This document shows, piece after piece, positions 11,358 to 20,385 of a stretch of DNA of 21,613 nucleotides (positions are counted from its first letter, which is position 1; every line of letters begins with the position of its first letter). This DNA is from an uncultured Blautia sp. (GTDB lineage: Bacteria > Bacillota > Clostridia > Lachnospirales > Lachnospiraceae): NCBI GenBank assembly GCA_900543715.1, contig UQSX01000047.1, positions 1 to 21,613 on the forward strand. The letters run 5' to 3'. The notes beneath the pieces are model-generated. The model saw only the letters and a program-made list of their open reading frames with translations. It was not told the origin of the DNA and made no database searches. A program made the translations under genes and the position numbers.

Positions 11358-12830
11358 ATGGCAGCATTCTTAGACGAGTACACAGACGGCGCCCTGTATA
11401 TCCGTGTCAGCACAGATAAGCAGGAGGAGCTCTCTCCTGACGCCCAGAAGAGGCTTCTGCTGGATTATGCGAAGAAGCATAAGATCCTGATCAAAGATGA
11501 GCACATCTTTATTGAAAACGGGATCTCCGGCAGAAATGCCCGGAAGCGTCCGGAATTTCAGAAGATGATCTCCCTGGCCAAGTCAAAGCCTGCTCCCTTC
11601 CAGGTAATCCTGGTGTGGAAGTTCAGCCGCTTTGCCCGGAACCAGGAGGAATCCATTGTCTACAAATCCATGCTGAAGAAACAGTGTGGTATTGAAGTAG
11701 TAAGTACCTCTGAGCCTCTGATCGAGGGGCCCTTCGGTTCGCTGATCGAGCGGATCATAGAATGGATGGACGAATATTACTCTATTAATCTCTCCGGAGA
11801 AACTTCCAGGGGAATGACAGAAAAGGCTTTAAGAGGCGGATACCAGTGTACGCCTCCCCTGGGATATAAAGCAGTAGGCAATGGAGATCCTTTTGTGGTG
11901 ATCCCGGAAGAAGCCAAACTGGTCTCTTATATCTTCGATCAGTATTGCCACTATCATAAGGATCCCACAGCGATAGCCAGGCAAATAAACGACATGGGGA
12001 TCCGGACCAAACGTGGAAGCCAGTTTGAGCGGAGAAATATCATGTATATTCTCCAGAACAAATTTTATATAGGAAAGCTGGAATGGAACGGCATTGCTGC
12101 AGAGGGCCGGCATGAAACCTTTATTGATCAGGATCTCTTCCAGGCAGCTCAGACGCGTATAGCAGAAACTTATTCTCCAAGCAAGCGCCGCAGCGTATCC
12201 ACTTGCAAACACTGGCTGTCCGGATTGGTGAAATGTTCGATCTGCGGTGCCTCCCTGTCCTATGACCGTAACGCCGGGAAATACCCCTATTTTGTCTGTT
12301 ACCGGTATGCTAAAGGATTTCACAAGGGAAGCTCGGCAATCGGCGAAAAACGGCTGATCCGCAGCGTAGAAGAGTATCTGAATAAGCTGCTGAATGGCCA
12401 GGATTTTACTCTTTCTTACATAGAGCGCAATGCTCCGGAGCTTACTGCCCAGGATCAGTGTAAAAAAGAGCTGGATAACTTGGCTGTCCGGGAAAAGCGC
12501 ATTAAGATAGCCTATGAGACTGGCGTGGATACTTTGGAAGAATATAAAGAGAACAAAGAACGGCTCCTGCAGGAGAGAGAAAGACTTGAAAAGCAGTTTG
12601 CCCAGCTCCAGGAAGCTCCTGCTGCCCCTGGCGCAAAGGAAGACTTCTTAAAAAAGGTCAGGACTGTATACGACATAATAGGGAATCCGGAGATTGAAAA
12701 CGATACAAAAGGAGTCTTTATCCGCTCCATTGTGGAAGAAATTATCTATGATAAGGAAAAGGATACTCTCACTTTCCGTCTCTACAGCCCTCAAAACCCG
12801 CATAAACAGCGGGTTTGGGGCTTCCCATAG
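11358..12830 (+). CDS. Large serine recombinase (integrase/excisionase)
   Basis: A 490-aa enzyme. The resolvase catalytic domain (~12-150) has the nucleophile S18 in YIRVSTDKQEE plus WKFSRFARNQEES. It is followed by the recombinase domain (PPLGYKAVG..., IARQINDMGIRTKRG), a zinc-ribbon domain (KCSICGASLSYDRNAGKYPY, VCYRYAKG) and a C-terminal coiled coil (~380-440, KERLLQERERLEKQFAQLQ). This is the layout of phiC31/TnpX-type integrases. I choose ATG 11358 because AAGGAG lies 9 nt upstream; longer in-frame starts back to 11259 have no homology. It ends 13 bp before the cotJC junction, so it should catalyse site-specific insertion into, and with a directionality factor excision from, cotJC. Confidence 0.97.
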   Translation: MAAFLDEYTDGALYIRVSTDKQEELSPDAQKRLLLDYAKKHKILIKDEHIFIENGISGRNARKRPEFQKMISLAKSKPAPFQVILVWKFSRFARNQEESIVYKSMLKKQCGIEVVSTSEPLIEGPFGSLIERIIEWMDEYYSINLSGETSRGMTEKALRGGYQCTPPLGYKAVGNGDPFVVIPEEAKLVSYIFDQYCHYHKDPTAIARQINDMGIRTKRGSQFERRNIMYILQNKFYIGKLEWNGIAAEGRHETFIDQDLFQAAQTRIAETYSPSKRRSVSTCKHWLSGLVKCSICGASLSYDRNAGKYPYFVCYRYAKGFHKGSSAIGEKRLIRSVEEYLNKLLNGQDFTLSYIERNAPELTAQDQCKKELDNLAVREKRIKIAYETGVDTLEEYKENKERLLQERERLEKQFAQLQEAPAAPGAKEDFLKKVRTVYDIIGNPEIENDTKGVFIRSIVEEIIYDKEKDTLTFRLYSPQNPHKQRVWGFP

Positions 12831-12861
12831 GTTACTGATGTAAGGGGGACCTGACGGCGAA
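12831..12861. other. attR: junction of element and cotJC
   Basis: In the cotJC frame the codons read TAA, GGG, GGA, CCT, GAC, GGC, GAA: the conserved CotJC segment GGPDGE follows immediately after a stop codon of element origin. The crossover therefore lies at or near the GGGGGACC run (12844-12851). The exact core needs the left junction or an uninterrupted relative. Confidence 0.8.
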
Positions 12862-13392
12862 ATGGGCGCTTCCATGCGCTACCTGTCCCAGCGTTTTGCC
12901 ATGCCGAACCGCATTGCTATGGGAACGTTAAATGATATTGGAACCGAAGAGCTGGGGCATTTGGAAATGGTAGCCACCATTGTTCACCAGTTAACCAGGA
13001 ATCTCTCCATGGAAGAGATTGAGAAATCTGGTTTTTCTGATTACTATGTGGATCATACTGTGGGAATCTGGCCCCAGGCCGCAGGAGGCGTTCCTTTCAA
13101 TGCCTGTGAATTCCAATCCAAAGGCGATCCCATCACAGATCTTTTTGAAGATATGGCCGCAGAGCAGAAGGCCCGGACTACCTATGACAATATTCTCAGG
13201 CTGATAGACGATCCCGATGTGATCGATCCCATCCGCTTCCTCCGGGCAAGAGAAATCGTCCACTTCCAGCGGTTCGGCGAAGTCCTCCGTTCCGTCCAGG
13301 AAAATCTGGACTCCAAAAACTTCTATGCATTCAATCCAAGCTTTGATATGCCATGTAACGCCAGCTGCAGGGACTGCTCTTTTGGAAGATGA
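12844..13392 (+). pseudogene. cotJC: cotJC spore coat manganese-catalase-like gene, 5' part displaced by the element
   Basis: 182 codons matching the CotJC/manganese-catalase family from GGPDGEMGASMRYLSQRF to the end. The carboxylate/His ligand set is all on this side: E in GGPDGE, E and H in TEELGHLEM, E in AAEQKA, H in EIVHFQRF. The family's first ~30 residues (…ITQYGG) are missing and should be beyond the left end of the element. An internal ATG at 12862 has no good ribosome site. In spores the protein is a coat-associated catalase-like protein. Precise excision would rebuild the full frame. Confidence 0.9.
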
Positions 13393-13437
13393 TATACCGT
13401 TAAGTCCAGGCCCTGCAGACAGTATCTTCCTGTAAAA

Positions 13438-13500
13438 AAGAAACTCTCCTGCATACAGACCTTACAGCCGGTCTGTATGCCAAGAGAGTCTCTGAAAATT
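13438..13500. terminator. Bidirectional terminator between cotJC and the DUF134 gene
   Basis: CATACAGACC (13452-13461) pairs perfectly with GGTCTGTATG (13470-13479); outer ACTCTC/GAGAGT pairing extends the stem, with A-rich and T-rich flanks. It lies between two convergent genes. Confidence 0.75.
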
Positions 13501-13519
13501 TTCCGATGATAAAAAAGCC

Positions 13520-14266
13520 TTAATTGCCGCAGCCGCCATGATGATGTCTGCAGGATCCATCCTCTCCATGATGGTGACCGCAGCCCTGGCCTTCCTGGTG
13601 ATGGTGATGATTGCAGGTAGTCTCCGGATCATAACTGAGACTTCCCTTTAAGAAAGCTTCTACCTGTACATCTGCATCTCCGCTTGCACCGGGATAAAGA
13701 CGAATGCCTGCTTCCCCAAGAGCATTTCTGGCGCCGCCGCCGATCCCGCCGCAGATCAGGACTTCTACTCCTAATTCCTGAAGAAATCCTGCCAGAGCAC
13801 CATGGCCGCTGCCATTGGTATCCACGATTTCTGCGTTTAGGATTTTTCCATCCTCTGTATCGTAAATCTTAAACTGTTCTGTGTGTCCAAAATGCTGGAA
13901 CACCTGTCCGTTTTCATAAGTAACTGCGATCTTCATCTTATCTGCTCCTCTCTCGCCTCTGCCAGTTCCTTCCTGATCTCCTAAACAGTAATTGCCCCCT
14001 TGGATTGTCAAAGCTGCGGCCTCTACAAGAAACCGGGCCGTTTTTTTTCTGGCTTCTGTATACATAGCCTGAACAGTAGCCCGCCCCACACCCATCCTAA
14101 AAGCACATTCTTCCTGTGTCAGGCCCTGATAATCGATCAGCCTCAGGGTCTCATATTCTTCCACAGCCATCACAATTTCATGGCCGACACGTTTTCCCTT
14201 CTCCGGCAAAAACTTATCGCACAGAGGCAGGCTTCTTACTCTTTTGGGTTTATTTGGTCTTGGCAT
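13520..14266 (-). CDS. DUF134 - NifX/NifB-type fusion regulator
   Basis: 248 aa in three parts. Residues 1-~100 are DUF134 (MPRPNKPKRVRSLP; sigma-like helix-turn-helix LTQEECAFRMGVGRATVQAM). Residues ~111-212 are a dinitrogenase iron-molybdenum cofactor domain (KIAVTYENGQVFQHFGHTEQ, ICGGIGGGARNALGEAGI). The tail (~220-248) is very rich in His with Cys (NHHHHQ, GCGHHHG), a probable metal-binding tail. Such fusions are common in Clostridia and are thought to sense metal or Fe-S status; the target is unknown. AAAGGA precedes ATG 14266. A consensus promoter inside a long inverted repeat lies directly upstream, suggesting self-regulation. Confidence 0.9.
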   Translation of the reverse strand: MPRPNKPKRVRSLPLCDKFLPEKGKRVGHEIVMAVEEYETLRLIDYQGLTQEECAFRMGVGRATVQAMYTEARKKTARFLVEAAALTIQGGNYCLGDQEGTGRGERGADKMKIAVTYENGQVFQHFGHTEQFKIYDTEDGKILNAEIVDTNGSGHGALAGFLQELGVEVLICGGIGGGARNALGEAGIRLYPGASGDADVQVEAFLKGSLSYDPETTCNHHHHQEGQGCGHHHGEDGSCRHHHGGCGN

Positions 14267-14280
14267 AAGGTTTCCTTTCT

Positions 14281-14330
14281 ATTATTGACATATGTTTATT
14301 ATATTCTCATTATTAGTATATGTCAATAAT
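14281..14330 (-). promoter_or_regulatory. Consensus promoter inside a 13-bp inverted repeat
   Basis: ATTATTGACATAT (14281-14293) and its perfect reverse complement (14318-14330) flank 24 bp. On the minus strand TTGACA (14326-14321), 17-bp spacer, TATAAT (14303-14298) make a perfect promoter for the DUF134 gene, with the -35 inside one repeat arm and the other arm just past the start point. The palindromic arms are a likely operator. Confidence 0.8.
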
Positions 14331-15511
14331 TAATGATTCGCTTTTTTCAAAATCTCCAGCACATCTTTTTGATGAAGTTCTTTAAATTTTGCTACCGTAA
14401 ATGTGTCGTTGCCGGTAGCTCTGGCAGCCATATCCTCCAGTTCCTCTTCCGGTCTTACTCCAATCTCCAGCTCACCGATAGAAACCGGCATCTGTATAGA
14501 ACGAAAATACTCCACAGTTGCCTCTATTCCCAGCCGGGCTGCTTTCACAGGATCTTCTTCCCGAATATCCCACACCGTTCTGGCATATTTTGCAAATCTC
14601 TCCGGCTCCTCCATGTAAACATATCTGGCCCAGGCTTCCCATACTGCAGACAGGCTGGCACCGTGAGCCACATCATATTTGGCGCTTAGCTCATGTCCGA
14701 TCTTATGAGGAGCAAAATCTTTCTCTGCTCCAAGTCCCGTGATCCCATTGTGAGAAAGGCTGCCGCACCACATCAGTTCACTCATGGCCTGATAATCCCT
14801 CTGATCTGCAAATGCTTTTCTGCCGTTTCTGATCACTGTCCGCAGCAGTCCCTGGGCAATCTCATCCGTCATTTCATTTCCTTTGCTGTGGGTAAAATAC
14901 CGGTCCAGTGTATGCATCATGATATCCACGATTCCGCAGGTCACCTGATACTTTGGAAGGGTGTATGTCAGTTCCGGATTCATTACAGCAAACTTTACTC
15001 TGTTGAATTCTGTGCTTAATCCTTTTTTCTTTCCAATCTTTTCATTGGTCAGGACTGCCGAGTCGCTCATCTCACTTCCTGCTGCCGATATGGTCAGCAC
15101 CACGCCTACGGGAAGACTTTTTGTCAATGGAACTTTTTCAGTCCAGATATCCCAGAGATCCAGATTCGGATTTGCCGTACCATGTGCGATTCCCTTAGCT
15201 GTATCAATGGCGCTGCCGCCGCCTACCGCCAGAATAAAATCTGCCTGCATGCCTAAAGCTTTTCTTACTCCTTCCTCAGCCAGAGAAAGTCTGGGGTTAG
15301 GTTTTACTCCTCCCAGTTCTTTCCAGAAAATATTTTCCTCATCCAGCTCTTTATGGATCTTATCCAAAAGTCCGCTTTTTTTTGCGCTTTCACCGCCGTA
15401 TACAAGGAGTACTCTGGTCCCTCCCCATTTCTTTACCGCCTTTCCGGTCTGAGCCTCCGCTCCTTTTCCAAATATCACTTCTGTTGGCGCATAATATACA
15501 AAACTCTCCAT
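14330..15511 (-). CDS. Iron-containing alcohol dehydrogenase (butanol dehydrogenase/YqhD-like)
   Basis: A 393-aa group III alcohol dehydrogenase. The nucleotide-binding loop AVGGGSAIDTAKGIAHG lies at ~95-111 and the metal ligands D196, H200, H269 and H283 are all present with the exact spacing of YqhD. It starts MESFVYYAPTEVIFGKG, as in clostridial BdhA/BdhB. It reduces aldehydes to alcohols with NAD(P)H in the cytosol. AAAGGAGGAG precedes ATG 15511. It is monocistronic: its stop lies at the edge of the next promoter. Confidence 0.93.
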   Translation of the reverse strand: MESFVYYAPTEVIFGKGAEAQTGKAVKKWGGTRVLLVYGGESAKKSGLLDKIHKELDEENIFWKELGGVKPNPRLSLAEEGVRKALGMQADFILAVGGGSAIDTAKGIAHGTANPNLDLWDIWTEKVPLTKSLPVGVVLTISAAGSEMSDSAVLTNEKIGKKKGLSTEFNRVKFAVMNPELTYTLPKYQVTCGIVDIMMHTLDRYFTHSKGNEMTDEIAQGLLRTVIRNGRKAFADQRDYQAMSELMWCGSLSHNGITGLGAEKDFAPHKIGHELSAKYDVAHGASLSAVWEAWARYVYMEEPERFAKYARTVWDIREEDPVKAARLGIEATVEYFRSIQMPVSIGELEIGVRPEEELEDMAARATGNDTFTVAKFKELHQKDVLEILKKANH

Positions 15512-15728
15512 ACTGCTCCTCCTTTTATATAGTTCTTTTGCCTGCCATCATGTCTCCTGGTTCCTGCAGGCAGAAAGTCTGACATATTTTATCTGCTGTT
15601 ATCTATTATAAAATACATTTCTCTTCAATACCATATCCCGGATAATTTTTCAAAGTTTTTACCATATTCTTTCTCAACCTATGCTAAAATAAAAGGGAAG
15701 ATTTATAAATATAACAGGAGGTGCTGAT

Positions 15729-16856
15729 ATGGAATACCGCACAATGGAAAAATTAGGAGTGTCCCCTTCTCTTCTTGGATTTGGCTGTATGCGCTTTCCT
15801 TTAAATCCAGATGGTTCGATCTGTGAAGCCGAGGCGGAAGAAATGCTGGATACTGCCATTAAGGCCGGGGTAACTTATATAGACACTGCTTACCCCTATC
15901 ACAATGGAGGCAGCGAGCCTTTCCTTGGCAGGGTTTTGAAAAAATATGACCGCAAAAACTTTTTTCTGGCCACCAAACTTCCTATGTGGGATGTAAATTC
16001 CCTGGATGATGCAAAACGTATTTTCCAGGAGCAGCTGGACCGCCTTCAGACAGAGTACATAGACTTCTATCTTCTCCACTGTCTGGATAAGGAAAAATGG
16101 GAAAAAACACTGAAGCTGGAGCTTATCCCCTATATGGAAGAGCTGCAGAAAGAAGGAAAGATCCGATTCTTCGGTTTTTCTTTCCATGATGACTTTGAAG
16201 TTTTTAAGACAATCCTCACTTACCGGAACTGGGACTTCTGCCAGATCCAGTATAATTATGCGGATACGGATATCCAGGCAGGGGACAGAGGCTATGACCT
16301 GGCAGAAGAGCTGGGAATCCCTATGGTGATCATGGAGCCTGTAAAGGGAGGCTCTCTGGCTTCTCTTCCGGATGAAGTAACAGCTCCCTTTAAAGATTAC
16401 AATCCAGAAGCAAGCACTGCTTCCTGGGCACTGCGCTGGGTAGCAAGCAAGCCTAATGTAAAGGTGGTTTTAAGCGGAATGTCCACTCCGGAGCAGGTAG
16501 CGGATAATCTTCAGACCTTCCAGTCTTTCCATCCCCTTTCTCTGAAAGAAAAAGAACTGGTTGCCGAAGTTGCCAGACGGATCAAGCAGCGTACCAGAAA
16601 CGGCTGTACCGGCTGCGCCTATTGTATGCCATGTCCTTTTGGGGTAAATATTCCCCAAAATTTCCATATTTGGAACGAACTGGCAATGTATGGAAATAAA
16701 GGAAAAGCAAAACAGGCCTATTTCAAAGAACTGACAGAGAAGGAGCGGGCGGATCAGTGCCACGAATGCGGAAAATGTGAAGAAGTCTGTCCTCAGGGCC
16801 TTTCTATCCGGGAAAATCTGAAAGAAGTATCCAAAGAAATGGAAACTCTAAAGTAA
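15729..16856 (+). CDS. Aldo/keto reductase with C-terminal 4Fe-4S module
   Basis: 375 aa. The TIM-barrel aldo/keto reductase domain (1-~285) has the tetrad D52, Y57, K83, H117 (IDTAYPYHNG, ATKLP, LLHCL). The C-terminus has two Cys clusters, GCTGCAYCMPCP and CHECGKCEEVCP, as in 2x[4Fe-4S] proteins. This fusion is frequent in anaerobes and likely takes electrons from ferredoxin-type carriers; substrate unknown. AGGAGG precedes ATG 15729; a TG-TAAAAT extended -10 lies near 15685-15692. It is divergent from the alcohol dehydrogenase gene. Confidence 0.92.
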   Translation: MEYRTMEKLGVSPSLLGFGCMRFPLNPDGSICEAEAEEMLDTAIKAGVTYIDTAYPYHNGGSEPFLGRVLKKYDRKNFFLATKLPMWDVNSLDDAKRIFQEQLDRLQTEYIDFYLLHCLDKEKWEKTLKLELIPYMEELQKEGKIRFFGFSFHDDFEVFKTILTYRNWDFCQIQYNYADTDIQAGDRGYDLAEELGIPMVIMEPVKGGSLASLPDEVTAPFKDYNPEASTASWALRWVASKPNVKVVLSGMSTPEQVADNLQTFQSFHPLSLKEKELVAEVARRIKQRTRNGCTGCAYCMPCPFGVNIPQNFHIWNELAMYGNKGKAKQAYFKELTEKERADQCHECGKCEEVCPQGLSIRENLKEVSKEMETLK

Positions 16857-16947
16857 CTTTCCTCTAGTTTGGTTTAGTTATTTTCGAGACGATGTATAAG
16901 CAAATATCACCGGCAGCCCGGCCTTTGCGCCCGGCTGTCGCAAAAAA

Positions 16948-16987
16948 GAGCCGCAGGTCAGGGATCTTTCCCTGATCTGCAGCTCTT
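16948..16987. terminator. Bidirectional terminator between aldo/keto reductase and uxaC
   Basis: GAGCCGCAGGTCAGGGA pairs with TCCCTGATCTGCAGCTC around TCTT, with T6 on the right and A6 on the left, so it works both ways. The rest of the 16857-17041 gap has a further GC-rich hairpin (16910-16940) and no gene. Confidence 0.88.
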
Positions 16988-17041
16988 TTTTAGTTTCTAT
17001 GGAAAAGGCCTCCCGCCTTTCCATGAACTTTTCTGCTATTT

Positions 17042-18457
17042 TTATTTTGTTTCCAGATCAAATCCGAAATATCTCACTGCATTGTTGTAAGAAATTCCTT
17101 TTACAATCTTTTCCAGATTCTTCATATCTTTCGGATATTCTCCATTCTCTACCCATCCGCCGATCAGTTCACACATAATCCTTCTGAAATACTCATGTCT
17201 CGGATAGGACAGGAAGCTTCTGGAGTCTGTCAGCATTCCGATGAAGTTGCCCAGCAGTCCCAGGTTTGCCAGGGATGTCATCTGTTTCATCATACCGGTC
17301 TTATTGTCATTAAACCACCATGCAGAACCCTGCTGGATCTTTCCGATCGCATCACTGTTCTGGAAGCAGCCGATAATGGTTCCGATCGTCTCATCATCTG
17401 CCGGATTCAGGCTGTAAATAATCGTTTTCGGCATCTTTCCTGACTCATTGACTGCATTTAAGAAATCTGCCAGCTGGTCGGCCGGTGTATAATTGCTGAT
17501 ACAGTCAAATCCGGTATCTGGACCCAGTTTTGCATACATAGCCTTATTGTTATCTCTCTTACAGCCATAGTGGAGCTGCATTACCCAGCCTTTTTCCCCA
17601 TATTCCGGAGCCAGGAACAGCATAAAAGCTGTTTTAAACTTGGCAGCGTCTTCTTTGGAAACAGGCGCTCCGGCTAAAGCTCCCTGGAAAATCTTCTCTA
17701 CCTCTTCCTCAGAAGCAGGCACATACATCACGTAATCCAGACCATGATCAGAAACCAGGCAGCCCATGCTGTGGAAGAATTCCATTCTCTTCTTTAAGGC
17801 TTCTTTCAGATCTGCAAAGGTCTTGATCTCTACGCCTGAAACTTCAGCCAGCTTCCGGATGTATTCCTGATATCCCGGTTTTTCCAGATTCATAGCCTTA
17901 TCTGGTCTCCACGCCGGAAGAACCTGTACATCAAAAGACTCGTCCTCTTTAATTACTTTATGCCATTTCAGGTCATCTACCGGATCATCTGTAGTACACA
18001 GAAGGGTAACATTGGACTGTTTGATCAGGTTCCGCACGCTCATGGAATCTTCCTGAAGCTTTGCATTACACAGATTCCATACTTCTTCTGCTGTCTCGCT
18101 GTTGAGAACACCGGTATAGCCGAAAAATCTCTGCAGTTCCAGATGGCTCCAGTGGAACAGAGGATTTCCGATGGCTTTTTCCAGAGTTTCCGCCCATTTC
18201 TGGAATTTTTCTCTGTCCGGTGCATCTCCGGTAATATAATACTCTTCCACACCGTTAGAACGCATCTGGCGCCATTTGTAATGGTCGCCTCCCAGCCATA
18301 CCTGGGTAATGTTCTCAAATTTTCTGTCTTCTGCGATTTCCTGTGGATTAATATGACAATGATAATCCAATACAGGAACCTGTGCCGCAAAATCATGGTA
18401 CAGCTCTTTGGCTGTCTCTGTACTCAGTAAAAAATCCTTATCCATAAATGGTTTCAT
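17042..18457 (-). CDS. uxaC: Uronate isomerase (glucuronate/galacturonate isomerase)
   Basis: A 471-aa UxaC of normal length, amidohydrolase superfamily. It has the metal site HCH (H33, H35 in LDYHCHINPQEIAED) and conserved stretches WSHLELQRFFGY, CTTDDPVDDLKWH, SDHGLDYVMY, LHYGCKRDNN and TDSRSFLSYPRHEYFRRI. It converts D-glucuronate to D-fructuronate and D-galacturonate to D-tagaturonate. AAAAGGAGG precedes ATG 18457. It is last in a leftward set with a TRAP transporter and a LacI-type regulator, but also has its own promoter. Confidence 0.97.
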   Translation of the reverse strand: MKPFMDKDFLLSTETAKELYHDFAAQVPVLDYHCHINPQEIAEDRKFENITQVWLGGDHYKWRQMRSNGVEEYYITGDAPDREKFQKWAETLEKAIGNPLFHWSHLELQRFFGYTGVLNSETAEEVWNLCNAKLQEDSMSVRNLIKQSNVTLLCTTDDPVDDLKWHKVIKEDESFDVQVLPAWRPDKAMNLEKPGYQEYIRKLAEVSGVEIKTFADLKEALKKRMEFFHSMGCLVSDHGLDYVMYVPASEEEVEKIFQGALAGAPVSKEDAAKFKTAFMLFLAPEYGEKGWVMQLHYGCKRDNNKAMYAKLGPDTGFDCISNYTPADQLADFLNAVNESGKMPKTIIYSLNPADDETIGTIIGCFQNSDAIGKIQQGSAWWFNDNKTGMMKQMTSLANLGLLGNFIGMLTDSRSFLSYPRHEYFRRIMCELIGGWVENGEYPKDMKNLEKIVKGISYNNAVRYFGFDLETK

Positions 18458-18479
18458 AATACGAACCTCCTTTTCTAAT

Positions 18480-18509
18480 AATTTACAAAATTTTTCAGGT
18501 ATTTGTCAA
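18480..18509 (-). promoter_or_regulatory. Promoter of uxaC
   Basis: On the minus strand TTGACA (18509-18504), 18-bp spacer, TAAATT (18485-18480), 22 bp before the uxaC ATG. It lies in the 102-bp gap after dctM, so uxaC can be transcribed apart from the transporter. Confidence 0.65.
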
Positions 18510-18559
18510 CATATCCTGTAAGATTTACGAAAAGTTCTAAAAACTGGTTTGTACTGACT

Positions 18560-19867
18560 TTATACGTAGCCCATCAGACTTGGCAGCCACAGACTAAGCT
18601 GCGGGATATAAGTTACCAGCATCAGTACGATAAAGATGGCCAGGAAATACCAGAGAAGCTGGCGGAATACGGTCTCGATCTTCACCTTTCCTACCTTAAC
18701 ACCTACAAACAAGGTAGTTCCCACAGGAGGCGTGATGGTTCCGATACACAGATTGAAGATCATCATAATACCAAAGTGGATAGTGTTCATTCCCAGGGCT
18801 GTGCATACCGGCAGGAAAATCGGTGTAAAGATCAGGCAGGCCGGTGTCATGTCCATAAAAGTACCTACGATCAGCAGGATGATATTGATAATAAACAGGA
18901 TCACAAATTTGTTGTCGCTGATAGCCAGCAGTCCTTCAGAAACCAGTGACGGGATATTTGTAAAGGCCATAACCCAGGACATAATGCTGGAAACGCCGAT
19001 GAGGAAAATAATGATGCCGGTCATCTCAGCACTCTCCTTGAGGATCTGGGGGATCTCTTTGAGCTTAATAGATTTATAGCCGAACAGAGACAGGAGCAGA
19101 CTGTACACCACTGCTACCACAGACCCCTCGGTTGCTGTAAAAATTCCGCCGATAATACCGCCGATAACGATTATGATCAGCAGCAGGCAGGGAATTGCTT
19201 CAAGGAGAACTTTAATCTTTTCTTTTCCGGTAAACTTGCTGGTGCTTCTGTAGCCTTTTTTCTTGGCGATAAAATAGATCACCACCATACATGCCAGTCC
19301 CCAGAGGATACCCGGGATATAGCCGGCCATAAACAGAGCCGCCACAGATGTGCCGCCGCTTACCAGAGAAAAGGTGATCATAACATTGCTGGGAGGGATC
19401 AAAAGCCCTGTAGGAGCCGTAGCAATATTGGCTGCTGCAGAAAAGTTCGGGTCATAGCCTTCATCCTTCTCAATAGGACCGATGATGGAACCCATAGCAG
19501 AAGCTGCCGCTGTACCGGAACCGGAAATGGCGCCGAAAAGCATATTAGCTACAACGTTTGTGTGTGCCAGTGCTCCGGGAGCACGTCCTGTAACTAATTT
19601 TGCAAGGTTGATCAGACGGACTGCGATACCGCCCTTATTCATAATATTTCCTGCCAAGATAAAGAAGGGAATGGCCAGCAGACTGAACACAGAGATACCG
19701 GAGAAAATTCTCTGGGCTCCTGTCAGAACTGCTACACTGGTATCCATAACAGGCAGGATTGCGCAAATGGAGGAAATTCCAAGGGCAACTGCAATAGGTA
19801 CACCGGCGATCAGCATGATCACCAGCAGTACCAGAATAATTAAACCTGAAAGTAATGCTGTACTCAT
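18560..19867 (-). CDS. dctM: TRAP transporter large permease (DctM)
   Basis: 435 aa with about a dozen hydrophobic helices. It starts ALLSGLIILVLLVIMLIAG and has the DctM-typical GAISGSGTAAASAMGSI and ATAPTGLLIPPSN segments. It forms the ion-driven channel of a TRAP uptake system with DctQ and DctP. AAAGGAG precedes ATG 19867, 15 nt after the dctQ stop. Confidence 0.96.
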   Translation of the reverse strand: MSTALLSGLIILVLLVIMLIAGVPIAVALGISSICAILPVMDTSVAVLTGAQRIFSGISVFSLLAIPFFILAGNIMNKGGIAVRLINLAKLVTGRAPGALAHTNVVANMLFGAISGSGTAAASAMGSIIGPIEKDEGYDPNFSAAANIATAPTGLLIPPSNVMITFSLVSGGTSVAALFMAGYIPGILWGLACMVVIYFIAKKKGYRSTSKFTGKEKIKVLLEAIPCLLLIIIVIGGIIGGIFTATEGSVVAVVYSLLLSLFGYKSIKLKEIPQILKESAEMTGIIIFLIGVSSIMSWVMAFTNIPSLVSEGLLAISDNKFVILFIINIILLIVGTFMDMTPACLIFTPIFLPVCTALGMNTIHFGIMMIFNLCIGTITPPVGTTLFVGVKVGKVKIETVFRQLLWYFLAIFIVLMLVTYIPQLSLWLPSLMGYV

Positions 19868-19882
19868 ATTTTATCTCCTTTC

Positions 19883-20383
19883 CTATTCTTCCTCTGTCGG
19901 CCTGCGGTCAATTCCCATTGCCAGGTCAATGATATTCAGAACCGAATAAATTGCGATCAGAACACCGGAAAGGGGAACCACGATATAAACCACACCCATT
20001 GGTATGCCAAGAGAGGCCGTTACCTGGGTCATAGAAAGCTGCATGATGGTATAGCCGCCCCAGACCATAACACTGACAGCGAAGATCATGATCATCAGTT
20101 CAATGACGATCTCCAGGATTTTCTTCGGAACCCCTGTGAGCTTATCCGCAATAAATCCCATGCGCATATGATCTCTTTTTCCGAATACCAATGCGGAGGA
20201 TAAAAGGGCCATCCAGGAAAAGCTGTAGGTCAGCAGCTCTTCGGAAACTGTACTTGGACTGTTAAAAAAGTAGCGTGTCACAATCTGATATGTACCAACC
20301 ACTACCATGGCTGCAAAAACAATGGCACAGGCAGAACTTAATACAACATCGATCACTTTTCTGATTTTTTCTAAAGCTTTCAT
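19883..20383 (-). CDS. dctQ: TRAP transporter small permease (DctQ)
   Basis: 166 aa, four transmembrane helices, with the family segment TYQIVTRYFFNSPSTVSEEL followed by a hydrophobic SWMALLSSALVFGKRDHMRM. ATG 20383 is 2 nt after the dctP stop and its GAGGAGG ribosome site lies in the dctP 3' end, so the two are coupled. Confidence 0.94.
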   Translation of the reverse strand: MKALEKIRKVIDVVLSSACAIVFAAMVVVGTYQIVTRYFFNSPSTVSEELLTYSFSWMALLSSALVFGKRDHMRMGFIADKLTGVPKKILEIVIELMIMIFAVSVMVWGGYTIMQLSMTQVTASLGIPMGVVYIVVPLSGVLIAIYSVLNIIDLAMGIDRRPTEEE

Positions 20384-20385
20384 AA

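Larger units (their letters stand above)
1..12843. mobile_element. Integrated prophage-like element, right-hand part, inserted in cotJC
   Basis: The stretch from the left edge to about 12,843 carries phage-type genes (SSB, HUH Rep, RNase H-like, PcfJ/PcfK-like, XRE/ImmA switch, large serine recombinase). It ends where the cotJC reading frame begins without its N-terminus. The recombinase stop codon is 13 bp from that junction, the usual place of a serine integrase gene relative to an att site. The left end is not in the window, so the size is unknown but above 12.8 kb. No structural, lysis or conjugation genes are visible, so I cannot tell prophage from integrative plasmid or ICE. The middle part (5,660-11,100) is visibly more AT-rich than the flanking host DNA. 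Confidence 0.88.
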
